Positions 6,734 to 12,986 are shown, counted from the stretch's first letter. The stretch is DNA of 17,841 nt from UMGS1124 sp045613165 (GCA_045613165.1 JAZLAK010000104.1:1-17841), one strand, 5' to 3'. Notes: generated by a model not told the origin, from the sequence alone. Numbers and translations are program-made.

Positions 6734-8296
6734 TTATTTTAAATTAAATATTATTTTAACATCTCTAAAATTTAAAACAAATTTCATGCTTGTTGCATCT
6801 TGGATTTCATATGGAACTGAAATTATCACTTTATTATTAATGTCAGCAATTACATTAACATTACCTACAACTTTAGTCCTATCATTATAAATATATTCAA
6901 CTGATGAATATTTATCAAAAAAATCTTTAGAGTTTACAAAATATTTTTTTAAATCCACTTTATTATCTAATTCTAATTTATAATTTAATATTAATAATAC
7001 ATTATTTATATCTTTATCTCTAATTATTGTAGATTTATCGTTTTCAGTATATATATAACTACTTTTAATTTCATAATTAGTTAAAGTTAAATTTGACTTA
7101 CCATAATTCTTTTTATTAAATATAGTATTTTCATTTAAATTCAGTACCTTCTCATTTTTGTTTTTATCAAGACTGTCAGCTCTTATTTTAATTTCTTTAT
7201 AACTTCCTACAAATTCTTCATTTTCTACAGCAACTCTATCATAAAATTTTAACACATACTTTTTAGATTTATAACTAGATGGCACTTTAAAAATGAATAT
7301 ATAATTTTTTAAATCTCCTGATTTTATCGGTTCATTATTATAAAGTGTCCCTACATCTTGAAAAAATTTATTGAAATAATTATTAGCATATACATAATTT
7401 TCTCCATATAATAACCTAATTCTTTTAAAATCAATAGAAGAACTTTGCGCAGCAATATTTCTAACATTTATACTTGCAATAACAAACTTACTTCCATCTT
7501 GAATAATATTACTATTCAAATCATATTTAGTTTCATACATATTTACAACTTTATATTGAAAACTACCAGCAACAAAAGTTTCCCCAACTCTCACTTTATT
7601 AGAATTCAAAAAGTTAAAACTAAACAATGTGACTCCTAAAACTAAAGCAACTATTCCAATAATAATAGTTATCAAAAATTTGTTTTCTAAAAAATAATAT
7701 TTTAATTCTCTAAACCATTTTCTAACACCACGTTTATATTTATATGTATTTTTATCAAATACAACTTCAACTTCTTCATTATCTTTTTCTTCTTGTTTTA
7801 ACTCTAAAATATCTTTACTAAAATTAAATTTATTTAAATTAAAACCTATAGACATTAAAAAGAACTTTACAATAAAATATATAATTGGAATAATAATTAA
7901 GAACGCAATATCTGTATACAACTTTAAACTTGTTTGTTCCACTATAGTTTCATCTAATGTAACAAATACACTACTAATAAACATCAAATAAATAAATATA
8001 ACTATCAAATAAAGCAAAGAAAATAAGTAATCTTTCAAAGGTTTATCTTTTCTCTTTAACAACAAAAAGATTCCTACTAAAATAACACCTGTAATTAATA
8101 TCGCTAAATATAATTTGAAGCCAATATAAGTAGCCCCTAATGTACTAAAATTAGTAATATCACCACTATATATATCAGCTACAACAGTTCTTAATAAACT
8201 TAATTTATAACTTATATAAGATAATAAAAATACTAATACTAAATTTATTATTTTGAAATATTTAATTAAAAAAGCATAAGGTTTTCTAAATACCAT
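6734..8296 (-). CDS. Membrane protein with DUF4352-like extracellular domain
   Basis: The 520-residue protein has four hydrophobic segments (about 14-31, 57-80, 88-112, 127-150). A charged cytoplasmic stretch follows (160-205), then a fifth segment (207-230) and a large hydrophilic remainder. The part after the fifth helix begins VRVGETFVAGSFQYKVVN and continues with beta-rich, Lys/Asn-rich sequence. This resembles the DUF4352 immunoglobulin-like fold of Gram-positive surface and lipoproteins. I do not recognise the four-helix N-terminal part. The start ATG at 8296 has GGTGAT 3 bases upstream. No enzymatic motif is visible. A role in the envelope is inference from topology only. Confidence 0.7.
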   Translation of the reverse strand: MVFRKPYAFLIKYFKIINLVLVFLLSYISYKLSLLRTVVADIYSGDITNFSTLGATYIGFKLYLAILITGVILVGIFLLLKRKDKPLKDYLFSLLYLIVIFIYLMFISSVFVTLDETIVEQTSLKLYTDIAFLIIIPIIYFIVKFFLMSIGFNLNKFNFSKDILELKQEEKDNEEVEVVFDKNTYKYKRGVRKWFRELKYYFLENKFLITIIIGIVALVLGVTLFSFNFLNSNKVRVGETFVAGSFQYKVVNMYETKYDLNSNIIQDGSKFVIASINVRNIAAQSSSIDFKRIRLLYGENYVYANNYFNKFFQDVGTLYNNEPIKSGDLKNYIFIFKVPSSYKSKKYVLKFYDRVAVENEEFVGSYKEIKIRADSLDKNKNEKVLNLNENTIFNKKNYGKSNLTLTNYEIKSSYIYTENDKSTIIRDKDINNVLLILNYKLELDNKVDLKKYFVNSKDFFDKYSSVEYIYNDRTKVVGNVNVIADINNKVIISVPYEIQDATSMKFVLNFRDVKIIFNLK

Positions 8297-8339
8297 AATA
8301 TCACCACTTTATATAGTCTTTATTATATAGATAGTATAC

Positions 8340-8369
8340 CAAAAAAAAAGATATATTTCTATAATCTTT
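8340..8369 (-). terminator. Terminator of the LysM gene
   Basis: Stem AAAGAT-ATA/TAT-ATCTTT with one bulged base (8347-8355 and 8360-8369), followed by nine T residues on the minus strand; it overlaps the stop codon. Confidence 0.7.
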
Positions 8370-8664
8370 TATATGCCAATAATTGTCCTTCTTCCAATAA
8401 TATTTTATTATTGACTTTTGAAAAACTATTATAATCTACATTAAACAATTTAATAACATCATTCAAATTATCTCCACTTTTTGTTAAATAGTAACTATAT
8501 CCACTTTTAGGAATTAAAATTTCTTGATTTTCATATATATAATCAGTCATATTTAAACCATTTATTAGAGATAATAGTTCTGGATTAACATTATATTGTT
8601 TACTTATGCCATATAATGTATCTCCTTTCTTTATAATATAATTATCATATATAGAATTATTCAT
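8359..8664 (-). CDS. Two-LysM-domain protein without signal peptide
   Basis: The 101-residue protein consists almost entirely of two LysM repeats. LysM 1 (about 8-52) has YIIKKGDTLYGISKQYNV, NGL and ILIP landmarks. LysM 2 (about 56-101) is more diverged, with YLTKSGDNLNDVIKLFNV. LysM binds N-acetylglucosamine-containing glycans such as peptidoglycan. There is no signal peptide or membrane helix, so the protein would be made and kept in the cytosol. In spore formers, leaderless LysM proteins often belong to the spore coat or cortex interface, and that is a reasonable guess here. The start has AGGTGAT 6 bases upstream. Confidence 0.85.
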   Translation of the reverse strand: MNNSIYDNYIIKKGDTLYGISKQYNVNPELLSLINGLNMTDYIYENQEILIPKSGYSYYLTKSGDNLNDVIKLFNVDYNSFSKVNNKILLEEGQLLAYKRL

Positions 8665-8701
8665 TTTAATATCACCTATTAATAATATATTAAAAAACGA
8701 T

Positions 8702-8730
8702 AAAAAAAGTTCTATTTTAAAATAGAACTT
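8702..8730 (-). terminator. Terminator of the thioredoxin-like/bPH operon
   Basis: A perfect 12-bp palindrome (8707-8718 and 8719-8730), pairing up to a small loop and followed by seven T residues on the minus strand; the stop codon of the bPH gene lies in it. Confidence 0.85.
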
Positions 8731-9170
8731 ACTTTATCTTTATTTGGATATAACTTTTTAGCTTCTAACATATACATAGATATTATAGATTCTATTTCAG
8801 TTAATGCTTTTTTTTGAAAGTTTGTAAAAGTAATTACTTCTTTAACTGTATCTATTCTTATTCTTCCCCAAAAAATACCTGATAAAATTTGTAAATCATT
8901 ATACATTTCTGGAGTTACAGAATTTAAAGTATAACCATATAATATTTGGTCTTGCCCAATTAATATTCTATCACTAGTTACACATAAAACTGCAGTATCA
9001 AAAATATGTAATGCACTCTCATTCTTTTGTGCAGCAAAAGCATATAAAACTTTTTCATTAGGATTTAAATGTTTTTGTATAACATTACAATGTTTTTTTA
9101 CTCTCCACATTATTGTAGACGGATATCTTTTTTTAAATTCCATTACACTTTTAAATACAGTTTTTTCCAT
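8712..9170 (-). CDS. Bacterial PH (bPH, YokE-like) domain protein
   Basis: The 152-residue protein has a central beta-rich stretch (EKVLYAFAAQKN, TAVLCVTSDRILIGQ, LYGYTLNSVTPE, RIRIDTVKEVITFTNF). This follows the bacterial pleckstrin-homology pattern in which a strand reading VTSDRILI precedes a helix. It ends in a helix (EIESIISMYMLEAKKLY). No catalytic residues or membrane segments are visible. These domains usually serve as binding modules, and the partner is unknown. The ATG at 9170 is preferred over GTG at 9182 because GAGTGAT lies just before it. The upstream thioredoxin-like gene stops four bases before this start, so translation is probably coupled. Confidence 0.7.
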   Translation of the reverse strand: MEKTVFKSVMEFKKRYPSTIMWRVKKHCNVIQKHLNPNEKVLYAFAAQKNESALHIFDTAVLCVTSDRILIGQDQILYGYTLNSVTPEMYNDLQILSGIFWGRIRIDTVKEVITFTNFQKKALTEIESIISMYMLEAKKLYPNKDKVSSILK

Positions 9171-9174
9171 ATTA

Positions 9175-9984
9175 TCACTCACTTATTAAATTATTATTTT
9201 TTAATTTTTCTATTAATGAATTTCTATTAACATAACCACTAATACAATCAATAACTTTACCATTTTTAGTAAATATTGTTAATGGTGTCCCAAAACCTTC
9301 AGACATTTTGAATTCAACACCTTCAGTATTACATTTAGCTGGTACTGTTAAATCCATATTAATAATTTTAGAATATTCTTTTTTATTATAATTATCTGAA
9401 TCAAAATAATAAATATCTAAATTATATTTTTCTGCTAAAGCATTATACACCGGTTTAAATTTATTGCAATAGAAACATGTATCTCTACCAAATACAACCA
9501 TTGTAACTTCTTCACCTTTAACTAATTTCTTAAATGAATTAAAGTTTTCAGCAACCTTATAAGTTCTATTATCCTCAGTCAAATTACCTACAAAATATTT
9601 TTCTACATCAGCATTTAAACTTTTTGCTTCATATTTAGTATAATTTTTTTGTAAATCACCTTCAATATATAAAGAAACAACAACATCTTCGCCTAATAAT
9701 TTTTTTATATCATCACTAGATTTTACGTTGTATACACCATATTCATATGAGTAATCAGTTTTAGTTAAATCTCTCATCTTTCTTAATTCTTTCTTTGTAT
9801 CTTTTTCTAAATCACCAACATAAACTAAGAAAGTTTCACTAGCTTTGATTTTTTCTTCTATTTCATTTGAAGATAATACTTCTATATTTTGATTTTTAAT
9901 ATAATCAGTAATTATAGGAATAAATAATATTATAACAATAGCAATAAATATAATTAATCCATAATTAATATTTTTTTCTTTCAT
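9175..9984 (-). CDS. Membrane-anchored thioredoxin-like protein
   Basis: The 269-residue protein has one N-terminal membrane helix (about 9-28). The C-terminal half is a thioredoxin fold with the redox motif C170-F-Y-C173 (VVFGRDTCFYC) and the cis-proline loop GTP (232-234). It has two further cysteines, C218 and C247. The fold should face the outside of the membrane. The first half (about 34-131) also resembles a thioredoxin fold (EIEEKIKASETFLVYVGD) but lacks a CxxC, suggesting a degenerate tandem domain. It likely handles thiol exchange or disulfide chemistry at the cell surface. A strong AGGAGGG site precedes the ATG at 9984. It is the first gene of an operon with the bPH gene. Confidence 0.82.
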   Translation of the reverse strand: MKEKNINYGLIIFIAIVIILFIPIITDYIKNQNIEVLSSNEIEEKIKASETFLVYVGDLEKDTKKELRKMRDLTKTDYSYEYGVYNVKSSDDIKKLLGEDVVVSLYIEGDLQKNYTKYEAKSLNADVEKYFVGNLTEDNRTYKVAENFNSFKKLVKGEEVTMVVFGRDTCFYCNKFKPVYNALAEKYNLDIYYFDSDNYNKKEYSKIINMDLTVPAKCNTEGVEFKMSEGFGTPLTIFTKNGKVIDCISGYVNRNSLIEKLKNNNLISE

Positions 9985-10004
9985 TCCATATCCCTCCTAA
10001 TAAA

Positions 10005-10033
10005 ATTGTATCAAATTATTTTATTAAAGTAAA
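10005..10033 (-). promoter_or_regulatory. Promoter of the thioredoxin-like/bPH operon
   Basis: TTTACT (10028-10033), 17 bases, TACAAT (10005-10010), with TGA directly before the -10 (extended type). Confidence 0.6.
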
Positions 10034-10043
10034 TTTTTTAAAC

Positions 10044-10071
10044 AAAAAAAGTAATAATATTATTACTTTTT
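10044..10071 (-). terminator. Terminator of the RHH/SpoIIID-like operon
   Basis: A perfect palindrome AAAAAGTAATAAT/ATTATTACTTTTT (10046-10058 and 10059-10071) ends in a T run on the minus strand and overlaps the stop codon. Confidence 0.75.
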
Positions 10072-10530
10072 ACCACCTCTATTTAAGTTAGCATTTTTTC
10101 TAAATTGTAATACTTGAGAAACTTCTTCGTATAATTCTGAATCAACATTTTTTAATCTATTTTTTATATCTCTATAAACAACCCAATAGTCAATTCCAGT
10201 TTCTTCAGATATTTCTTCTATAGTTTTGCCACTTACTATCAACTTAGCATTTTCTAATACTCTCTTTTTTACATTATCATCTTTTATTGTAGGTTCAGTA
10301 TTTTTATCTATTACCTTCTTTAATTCTTGATAACGTTGTGGCTTTAATTTAGCAAAACGTTGACAATAATCACTAACAGTAGCAACACTAACTCCAAATT
10401 CTGAACCAGCTTTACGATATGAAGAATTATTATTTATAATATATTCACATACCGCTATAATTCTTTCTTCTAATTCATTTTGTCTTTCTAACTCCCTAAT
10501 TTCATTTGGTTTAAGATTAAAATTACCCAT
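10063..10530 (-). CDS. Tandem SpoIIID-like DNA-binding regulator
   Basis: The 155-residue protein has two units of the SpoIIID type. The second (86-155) matches Bacillus SpoIIID closely along its length: VKKRVLENAKLIVSGKTI, an HTH around ISEETGIDYWVVYRDI, DSELYEEVSQVLQFRK, and a C-terminal NRGGKK like the RGG tail of SpoIIID. The first (20-77) has the same order: EERIIAVCEYIINNNSSYRKA, HTH EFGVSVATVSDY, then RYQELKKVIDKN. SpoIIID is a mother-cell regulator of about 93 residues with a single unit, so this is a fused or duplicated form. It probably binds DNA and controls sporulation genes. The start has AAGGTG upstream. It is cotranscribed with the RHH gene, 9 bases behind. Confidence 0.8.
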   Translation of the reverse strand: MGNFNLKPNEIRELERQNELEERIIAVCEYIINNNSSYRKAGSEFGVSVATVSDYCQRFAKLKPQRYQELKKVIDKNTEPTIKDDNVKKRVLENAKLIVSGKTIEEISEETGIDYWVVYRDIKNRLKNVDSELYEEVSQVLQFRKNANLNRGGKK

Positions 10531-10539
10531 ATATACACC

Positions 10540-10704
10540 TTATTTCTTTAAACATTCCTCTATCATACTTATTACAACATTATTAAAAGAAGTGTTATTA
10601 TCCCTAGCAATTTTCTCTATTTCTTTAACTAATTCTTCTTTAATATAAATAGATTTATAAGTAGTAGGAACTTTCACCTTTGTATTCTTAGGTTTAAATG
10701 CCAT
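10540..10704 (-). CDS. Small ribbon-helix-helix (Arc/CopG-like) protein, 54 aa
   Basis: The frame runs from ATG at 10704 to TAA at 10540-10542 and encodes 54 residues. The pattern is a basic N-terminus (MAFKPKNTKVKVPTTYK), a strand SIYIKEEL, helix VKEIEKIARDNN, then SFNNVVISMIEECLKK. This is the strand-helix-turn-helix outline of Arc/CopG-type dimeric DNA-binding proteins, with the typical TSFNN turn. A GGTGAT site lies 5 bases before the ATG. Nine bases separate its stop from the SpoIIID-like start, and the next gene's AAGGTG overlaps its last codons, so the pair is an operon. The inverted repeat just upstream could be its operator (inference). Confidence 0.78.
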   Translation of the reverse strand: MAFKPKNTKVKVPTTYKSIYIKEELVKEIEKIARDNNTSFNNVVISMIEECLKK

Positions 10705-10730
10705 ATCAAATCACCCATCCTAATCTTATT

Positions 10731-10770
10731 ATGTTAGAAAAACAAATGGTATATTAGATTTTTCTAACAT
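10731..10770. repeat. Perfect 12-bp inverted repeat in a divergent promoter region
   Basis: ATGTTAGAAAAA (10731-10742) and its exact complement (10759-10770) are separated by 16 bases. It lies between the minus-strand RHH/SpoIIID-like operon and the plus-strand 167-aa gene. There is no T run suited to a terminator, and the half-site centres are about 28 bp apart (near 2.7 helical turns). This suits an operator for a symmetric dimer pair or tetramer such as an RHH protein. Confidence 0.6.
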
Positions 10771-10821
10771 ATTTTTATATAACTAAATTTGATAACACAT
10801 TTAAACAAAAGGAGTTTTTTT

Positions 10822-11325
10822 ATGAAGATAATATATGAAAATTGTATATATGTACAAAAAAATGATATTGGTTTCTTAAATCAAACAGATATGCCAATAC
10901 CAGGTTCTATTTATATGAAAGTATTTGGAAATAGTGGATTTACAATTATAGATAATAGTAATAGATTTGAATTTATAGAATTTACTAAACCAAATGAAAT
11001 TGAATATTTTAAAAACATAAATTGGATGATAGACTATAATGATGTTTGCAATTTAACTGAAGATGAAATAATAGAACTAGGAAATAAAATAGCAACAGAA
11101 AGAAATGTTATAGCTCGAAAATACAATGCTATGTCACAAGAAGATAAAAGAAAGAATTATAGCCTAATTAGAGAATGTGAATTATTAGATTTTAAAATGC
11201 ACTCATTAAGAGATATAATGCTACATAAACAAGGAAAACTAAGTTTTACAATACCTACTCCCAAAAAGAAAAGAGCAAAGAAAAAAGGTATCAAAAAATT
11301 GCTAAAAGAGTTCAAAGAAAAATAG
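10822..11325 (+). CDS. Uncharacterised protein with strongly basic C-terminus
   Basis: I do not recognise this 167-residue protein. It is the only complete plus-strand gene here. The N-terminal half looks beta-rich (KIIYENCIYVQKND, GSIYMKVFGNSGFTIID, RFEFIEF). The middle is helical (LTEDEIIELGNKIATERNVIARKYNAM, KRKNYSLIRECELLDFKMHSLRDIMLHK). The last 20 or so residues are mostly Lys/Arg (PKKKRAKKKGIKKLLKEFKEK), suggesting contact with nucleic acid. There is no signal peptide or membrane helix. The ATG at 10822 has AAGGAG 7 bases upstream; the in-frame extension to 10789 is rejected. It is divergent from the RHH/SpoIIID-like operon and could be its target. Confidence 0.75.
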   Translation: MKIIYENCIYVQKNDIGFLNQTDMPIPGSIYMKVFGNSGFTIIDNSNRFEFIEFTKPNEIEYFKNINWMIDYNDVCNLTEDEIIELGNKIATERNVIARKYNAMSQEDKRKNYSLIRECELLDFKMHSLRDIMLHKQGKLSFTIPTPKKKRAKKKGIKKLLKEFKEK

Positions 11326-11336
11326 AACTCTTTTTT
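11304..11336 (+). terminator. Terminator of the plus-strand 167-aa gene
   Basis: A perfect 10-bp stem AAAAGAGTTC/GAACTCTTTT (11304-11313 and 11325-11334) with an 11-base loop and T run. The stop codon lies at the loop/stem border. Confidence 0.8.
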
Positions 11337-11340
11337 ACAT

Positions 11341-11365
11341 AAAAAAACAAACCATTATAGTTTGT
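11341..11365 (-). terminator. Terminator of ssrA
   Basis: A 6-bp stem ACAAAC/GTTTGT (11347-11352 and 11360-11365) with a 7-base loop, then seven T residues on the minus strand, 15 bases after the tmRNA 3' end. Confidence 0.75.
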
Positions 11366-11379
11366 AAAATTTTAATAAA

Positions 11380-11737
11380 TGGTGGAGCCGGTGAGAATTG
11401 AACTCACGTCCAAAATACTTTCTTATTTAATATCTACAAGTTTAGTTAGAACTAAAAATTCATTAATAAAAAAGAGTCTAACAATCTATTTATTAATATA
11501 GTTTATAAATTATTCAGCAAACTACCCTAAACAAAGCAGTTGCTATATCTTACATATATGAACCCTAATTAAACCTATAAGAGAGAATAATTAAAGTGCT
11601 TTATTGCCAAATTAGGCAAATGCTAAAGCGTTTGTATTAAATTTGTTGTCAGTTAATTTAAACTGTTTGATAAGTTAGGCCTATCAGTCCACTTGCAACT
11701 AAATAGAAATATATCCTGTCGAAACCATTACGACCCC
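11380..11737 (-). ncRNA. ssrA: tmRNA (transfer-messenger RNA)
   Basis: A 358-nt RNA whose tRNA-like ends match the family. The 5' end is GGGGTCGTAATGGTTTCGAC and the 3' end includes a perfect T arm (GTGAG-TTCAATT-CTCAC) and GGCTCCACCA. The 7-bp acceptor stem pairs GGGGTCG with CGGCTCC. Inside is the tag frame ending at TAA 11612-11614. It reads (T)DNKFNTNALAFA, with the first codon at ACT 11651-11653 or GAC 11648-11650; I could not fix the resume codon. The tag stop lies in the loop of a TTGCC/GGCAA hairpin (11604-11619), as in other tmRNAs. With SmpB it frees stalled ribosomes and tags the unfinished protein for proteolysis. An apparent open frame over its 5' part is not a gene. Confidence 0.96.
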
Positions 11738-11748
11738 AAGTAATAGAT

Positions 11749-11777
11749 AATATATCATATTTACTCGTTTTCATCAA
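11749..11777 (-). promoter_or_regulatory. Promoter of ssrA
   Basis: TTGATG (11772-11777), 17 bases, TATATT (11749-11754). The -35 is made from the last codons of divIC, and the start point falls a few bases before the mature tmRNA end. Confidence 0.65.
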
Positions 11778-12060
11778 CGATTTTAATAATAAGTTCTCCA
11801 TCTTTGCTATACAAATATTTTTCTCTAGCATACTTTGCAACATACTCAGGATCTTGTAATTTAACAACATCTTCTTCTAATATATCTTTATCACTTAATA
11901 ACTTCTCATATTTTTCTTCTAACTCTCTTTGTTCTTTCTTATTTTCAAGAATTTGCTTCCAATAATTAAAAGAAGAATATGAAACATAAGATACTAATAA
12001 AATAAAGATACTAAATAAACATAATAATCTTCTCTTTGCACCTTTATTAACTTTCTTCAT
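11761..12060 (-). CDS. divIC: DivIC/FtsB-type septum formation protein
   Basis: The 99-residue bitopic protein has a short basic cytoplasmic end (MKKVNKGAKRR), one membrane helix (about 12-30) and an extracytoplasmic coiled coil (about 36-68). It ends with the family motif LQDPEYVAKYAREKYLYSKDGELIIKI. DivIC pairs with FtsL and DivIB in the divisome to control septal wall synthesis. In Bacillus divIC follows yabP and yabQ, exactly as here, which supports the call. The ATG at 12060 is favoured because GGTGGA lies 4 bases upstream, in line with other genes here. An in-frame ATG at 12072 has only a distant GTGAT. The stop codon overlaps the ssrA promoter region. Confidence 0.9.
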   Translation of the reverse strand: MKKVNKGAKRRLLCLFSIFILLVSYVSYSSFNYWKQILENKKEQRELEEKYEKLLSDKDILEEDVVKLQDPEYVAKYAREKYLYSKDGELIIKIVDENE

Positions 12061-12106
12061 ATTATCCACCATAATTATAATATCACAAAATGTAAAAAAT
12101 TAAATT

Positions 12107-12328
12107 TTATTTATAAATAAAAATGTAAACAAATGTAAAAATAATAATTAAATAATGATAAAAATTAAAACATCCATTATATATAAAATAATAAATACCT
12201 ATATATCCTACAAAAAAGATAATTAACAACAAAGCTTTTATAATAAAGTTTAAAGACACCTTCTTTATAAACAACAATAATAAAATCCAATATAAAAATG
12301 TTAAAACTATATTACCAAATATTATCAT
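12107..12328 (-). CDS. Short YabQ-like spore membrane protein
   Basis: The 73-residue protein is almost wholly hydrophobic, with two or three membrane helices (about 5-22, 28-48, 54-71). By itself it has little diagnostic sequence. Its place between yabP and divIC, and an ATGA overlap of its start with the yabP stop, argue that it corresponds to YabQ, a mother-cell membrane protein needed for spore cortex formation in Bacillus. Bacillus YabQ is about 200 residues, so this is a reduced version keeping only the N-terminal membrane part, or an unrelated small protein in the same place. The gene name is left blank for that reason. Confidence 0.6.
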   Translation of the reverse strand: MIIFGNIVLTFLYWILLLLFIKKVSLNFIIKALLLIIFFVGYIGIYYFIYNGCFNFYHYLIIIFTFVYIFIYK

Positions 12329-12612
12329 TTAAACAATTTACTAAAGAAACCATTTTCTTTTTCTCCATCTATACCTTCTAAATAAATAACACTATTTATT
12401 TTACCTTTAATACATATATTACCATCATTTGTATCCAATTTTATTAATTCTAAACCACTACCTTTTATGTTAATATTTCCCATTACTGTACTAATTAAAA
12501 ACTCATTTTCATTAAAGTTATGAACCTTTTTAGTACCACTTATAAATATATTACTTCTCTCCAAAACTTTAACACTATGACTAATTACATTACTATCAAA
12601 ATTATTCTCCAT
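12325..12612 (-). CDS. yabP: Sporulation protein YabP
   Basis: The 95-residue protein matches Bacillus YabP over nearly its whole length. The N-terminal stretch has ERSNIFISGTKKVHNFNENEF, then LISTVMGNINIKGSGLEL, and the tail FFSKLFK is the same as in Bacillus. YabP is made under SigE in the mother cell and, with YqfD/YabQ-type partners, is needed for sporulation; its molecular function is unclear. The start has GGTGAT 3 bases upstream. The stop TGA overlaps the next start (ATGA), so YabP and the YabQ-like protein are coupled. A promoter at 12630-12658 starts the yabP-yabQ-divIC unit. Confidence 0.93.
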   Translation of the reverse strand: MENNFDSNVISHSVKVLERSNIFISGTKKVHNFNENEFLISTVMGNINIKGSGLELIKLDTNDGNICIKGKINSVIYLEGIDGEKENGFFSKLFK

Positions 12613-12629
12613 AATATCACCTAATTAAA

Positions 12630-12658
12630 TATATAAAAAATAAAAAAATTAATAACAA
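12630..12658 (-). promoter_or_regulatory. Possible promoter of yabP-yabQ-divIC
   Basis: TTGTTA (12653-12658), 17 bases, TATATA (12630-12635). The -35 begins in the T run of the spoVG terminator. The -10 is weak, and a SigE promoter would be expected for yabP, so this is tentative. Confidence 0.35.
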
Positions 12659-12678
12659 AAAAAACCACATAAGTGGTT
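12657..12678 (-). terminator. Terminator of spoVG
   Basis: Stem AACCAC/GTGGTT (12663-12668 and 12673-12678), loop ATAA, followed by eight T residues on the minus strand. Confidence 0.88.
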
Positions 12679-12686
12679 AAAAGTCA

Positions 12687-12944
12687 TTATTCTGCGTTAT
12701 TATATGCTTCAATTATAGCATCTTCAAACATTTTTCTTGCATCAGAATTAATTGGATGAGCTATATCTTTATATTCTCCAGTAGCAGTTTTTCTACTTGG
12801 CATAGCTATAAATAAACCATTATCTCCTTCAATAATTCTAATATCATGAACAGCAAATGAATCATCTAATAAAATAGATGCCTTTCCTTTCATTCTAGAG
12901 CCTTCTTTTTCAACTTTTTTCACATTTACAGATGTTATCTTCAT
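12687..12944 (-). CDS. spoVG: SpoVG RNA/DNA-binding regulator
   Basis: The 85-residue protein carries the complete SpoVG fold. It starts MKITSVNVKKVEKEG, then KGKASILLDDSFAVHDIRIIEG, GLFIAMPSRKT and DIAHPINSDARKMFEDAI. SpoVG is a small nucleic-acid-binding protein that affects septation at sporulation onset and gene expression in many Firmicutes. The ATG at 12944 gives the usual N-terminus. A TTG seven codons upstream is part of the AAAGGAGTG ribosome site and is rejected. A SigA-type promoter lies upstream; the SigH-type promoter known for Bacillus spoVG was not seen. It is transcribed alone between its promoter and a strong terminator. Confidence 0.96.
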   Translation of the reverse strand: MKITSVNVKKVEKEGSRMKGKASILLDDSFAVHDIRIIEGDNGLFIAMPSRKTATGEYKDIAHPINSDARKMFEDAIIEAYNNAE

Positions 12945-12986
12945 ATTAACATGCACTCCTTTCAAGTTTATCCAAACTCTAATTCC

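Noticed and set aside
7445..7639. Plus-strand open frame of 64 codons
   Set aside because: Antisense shadow of the 520-aa membrane protein gene; no ribosome site or recognisable domain.
10720..10770. SigE-type promoter before the RHH/SpoIIID-like operon
   Set aside because: TAATATA and CATAATAA on the minus strand are weakly similar, but the match and spacing are too poor to list as a feature.
10731..10770. The 12-bp inverted repeat as a terminator
   Set aside because: It lies between divergent genes where no transcript should end, the loop is 16 bases long and no proper T tract follows outside the arms.
11658..11870. Minus-strand open frame of 70 codons
   Set aside because: It runs over the 5' part of tmRNA and the end of divIC in another frame, with no site or similarity.
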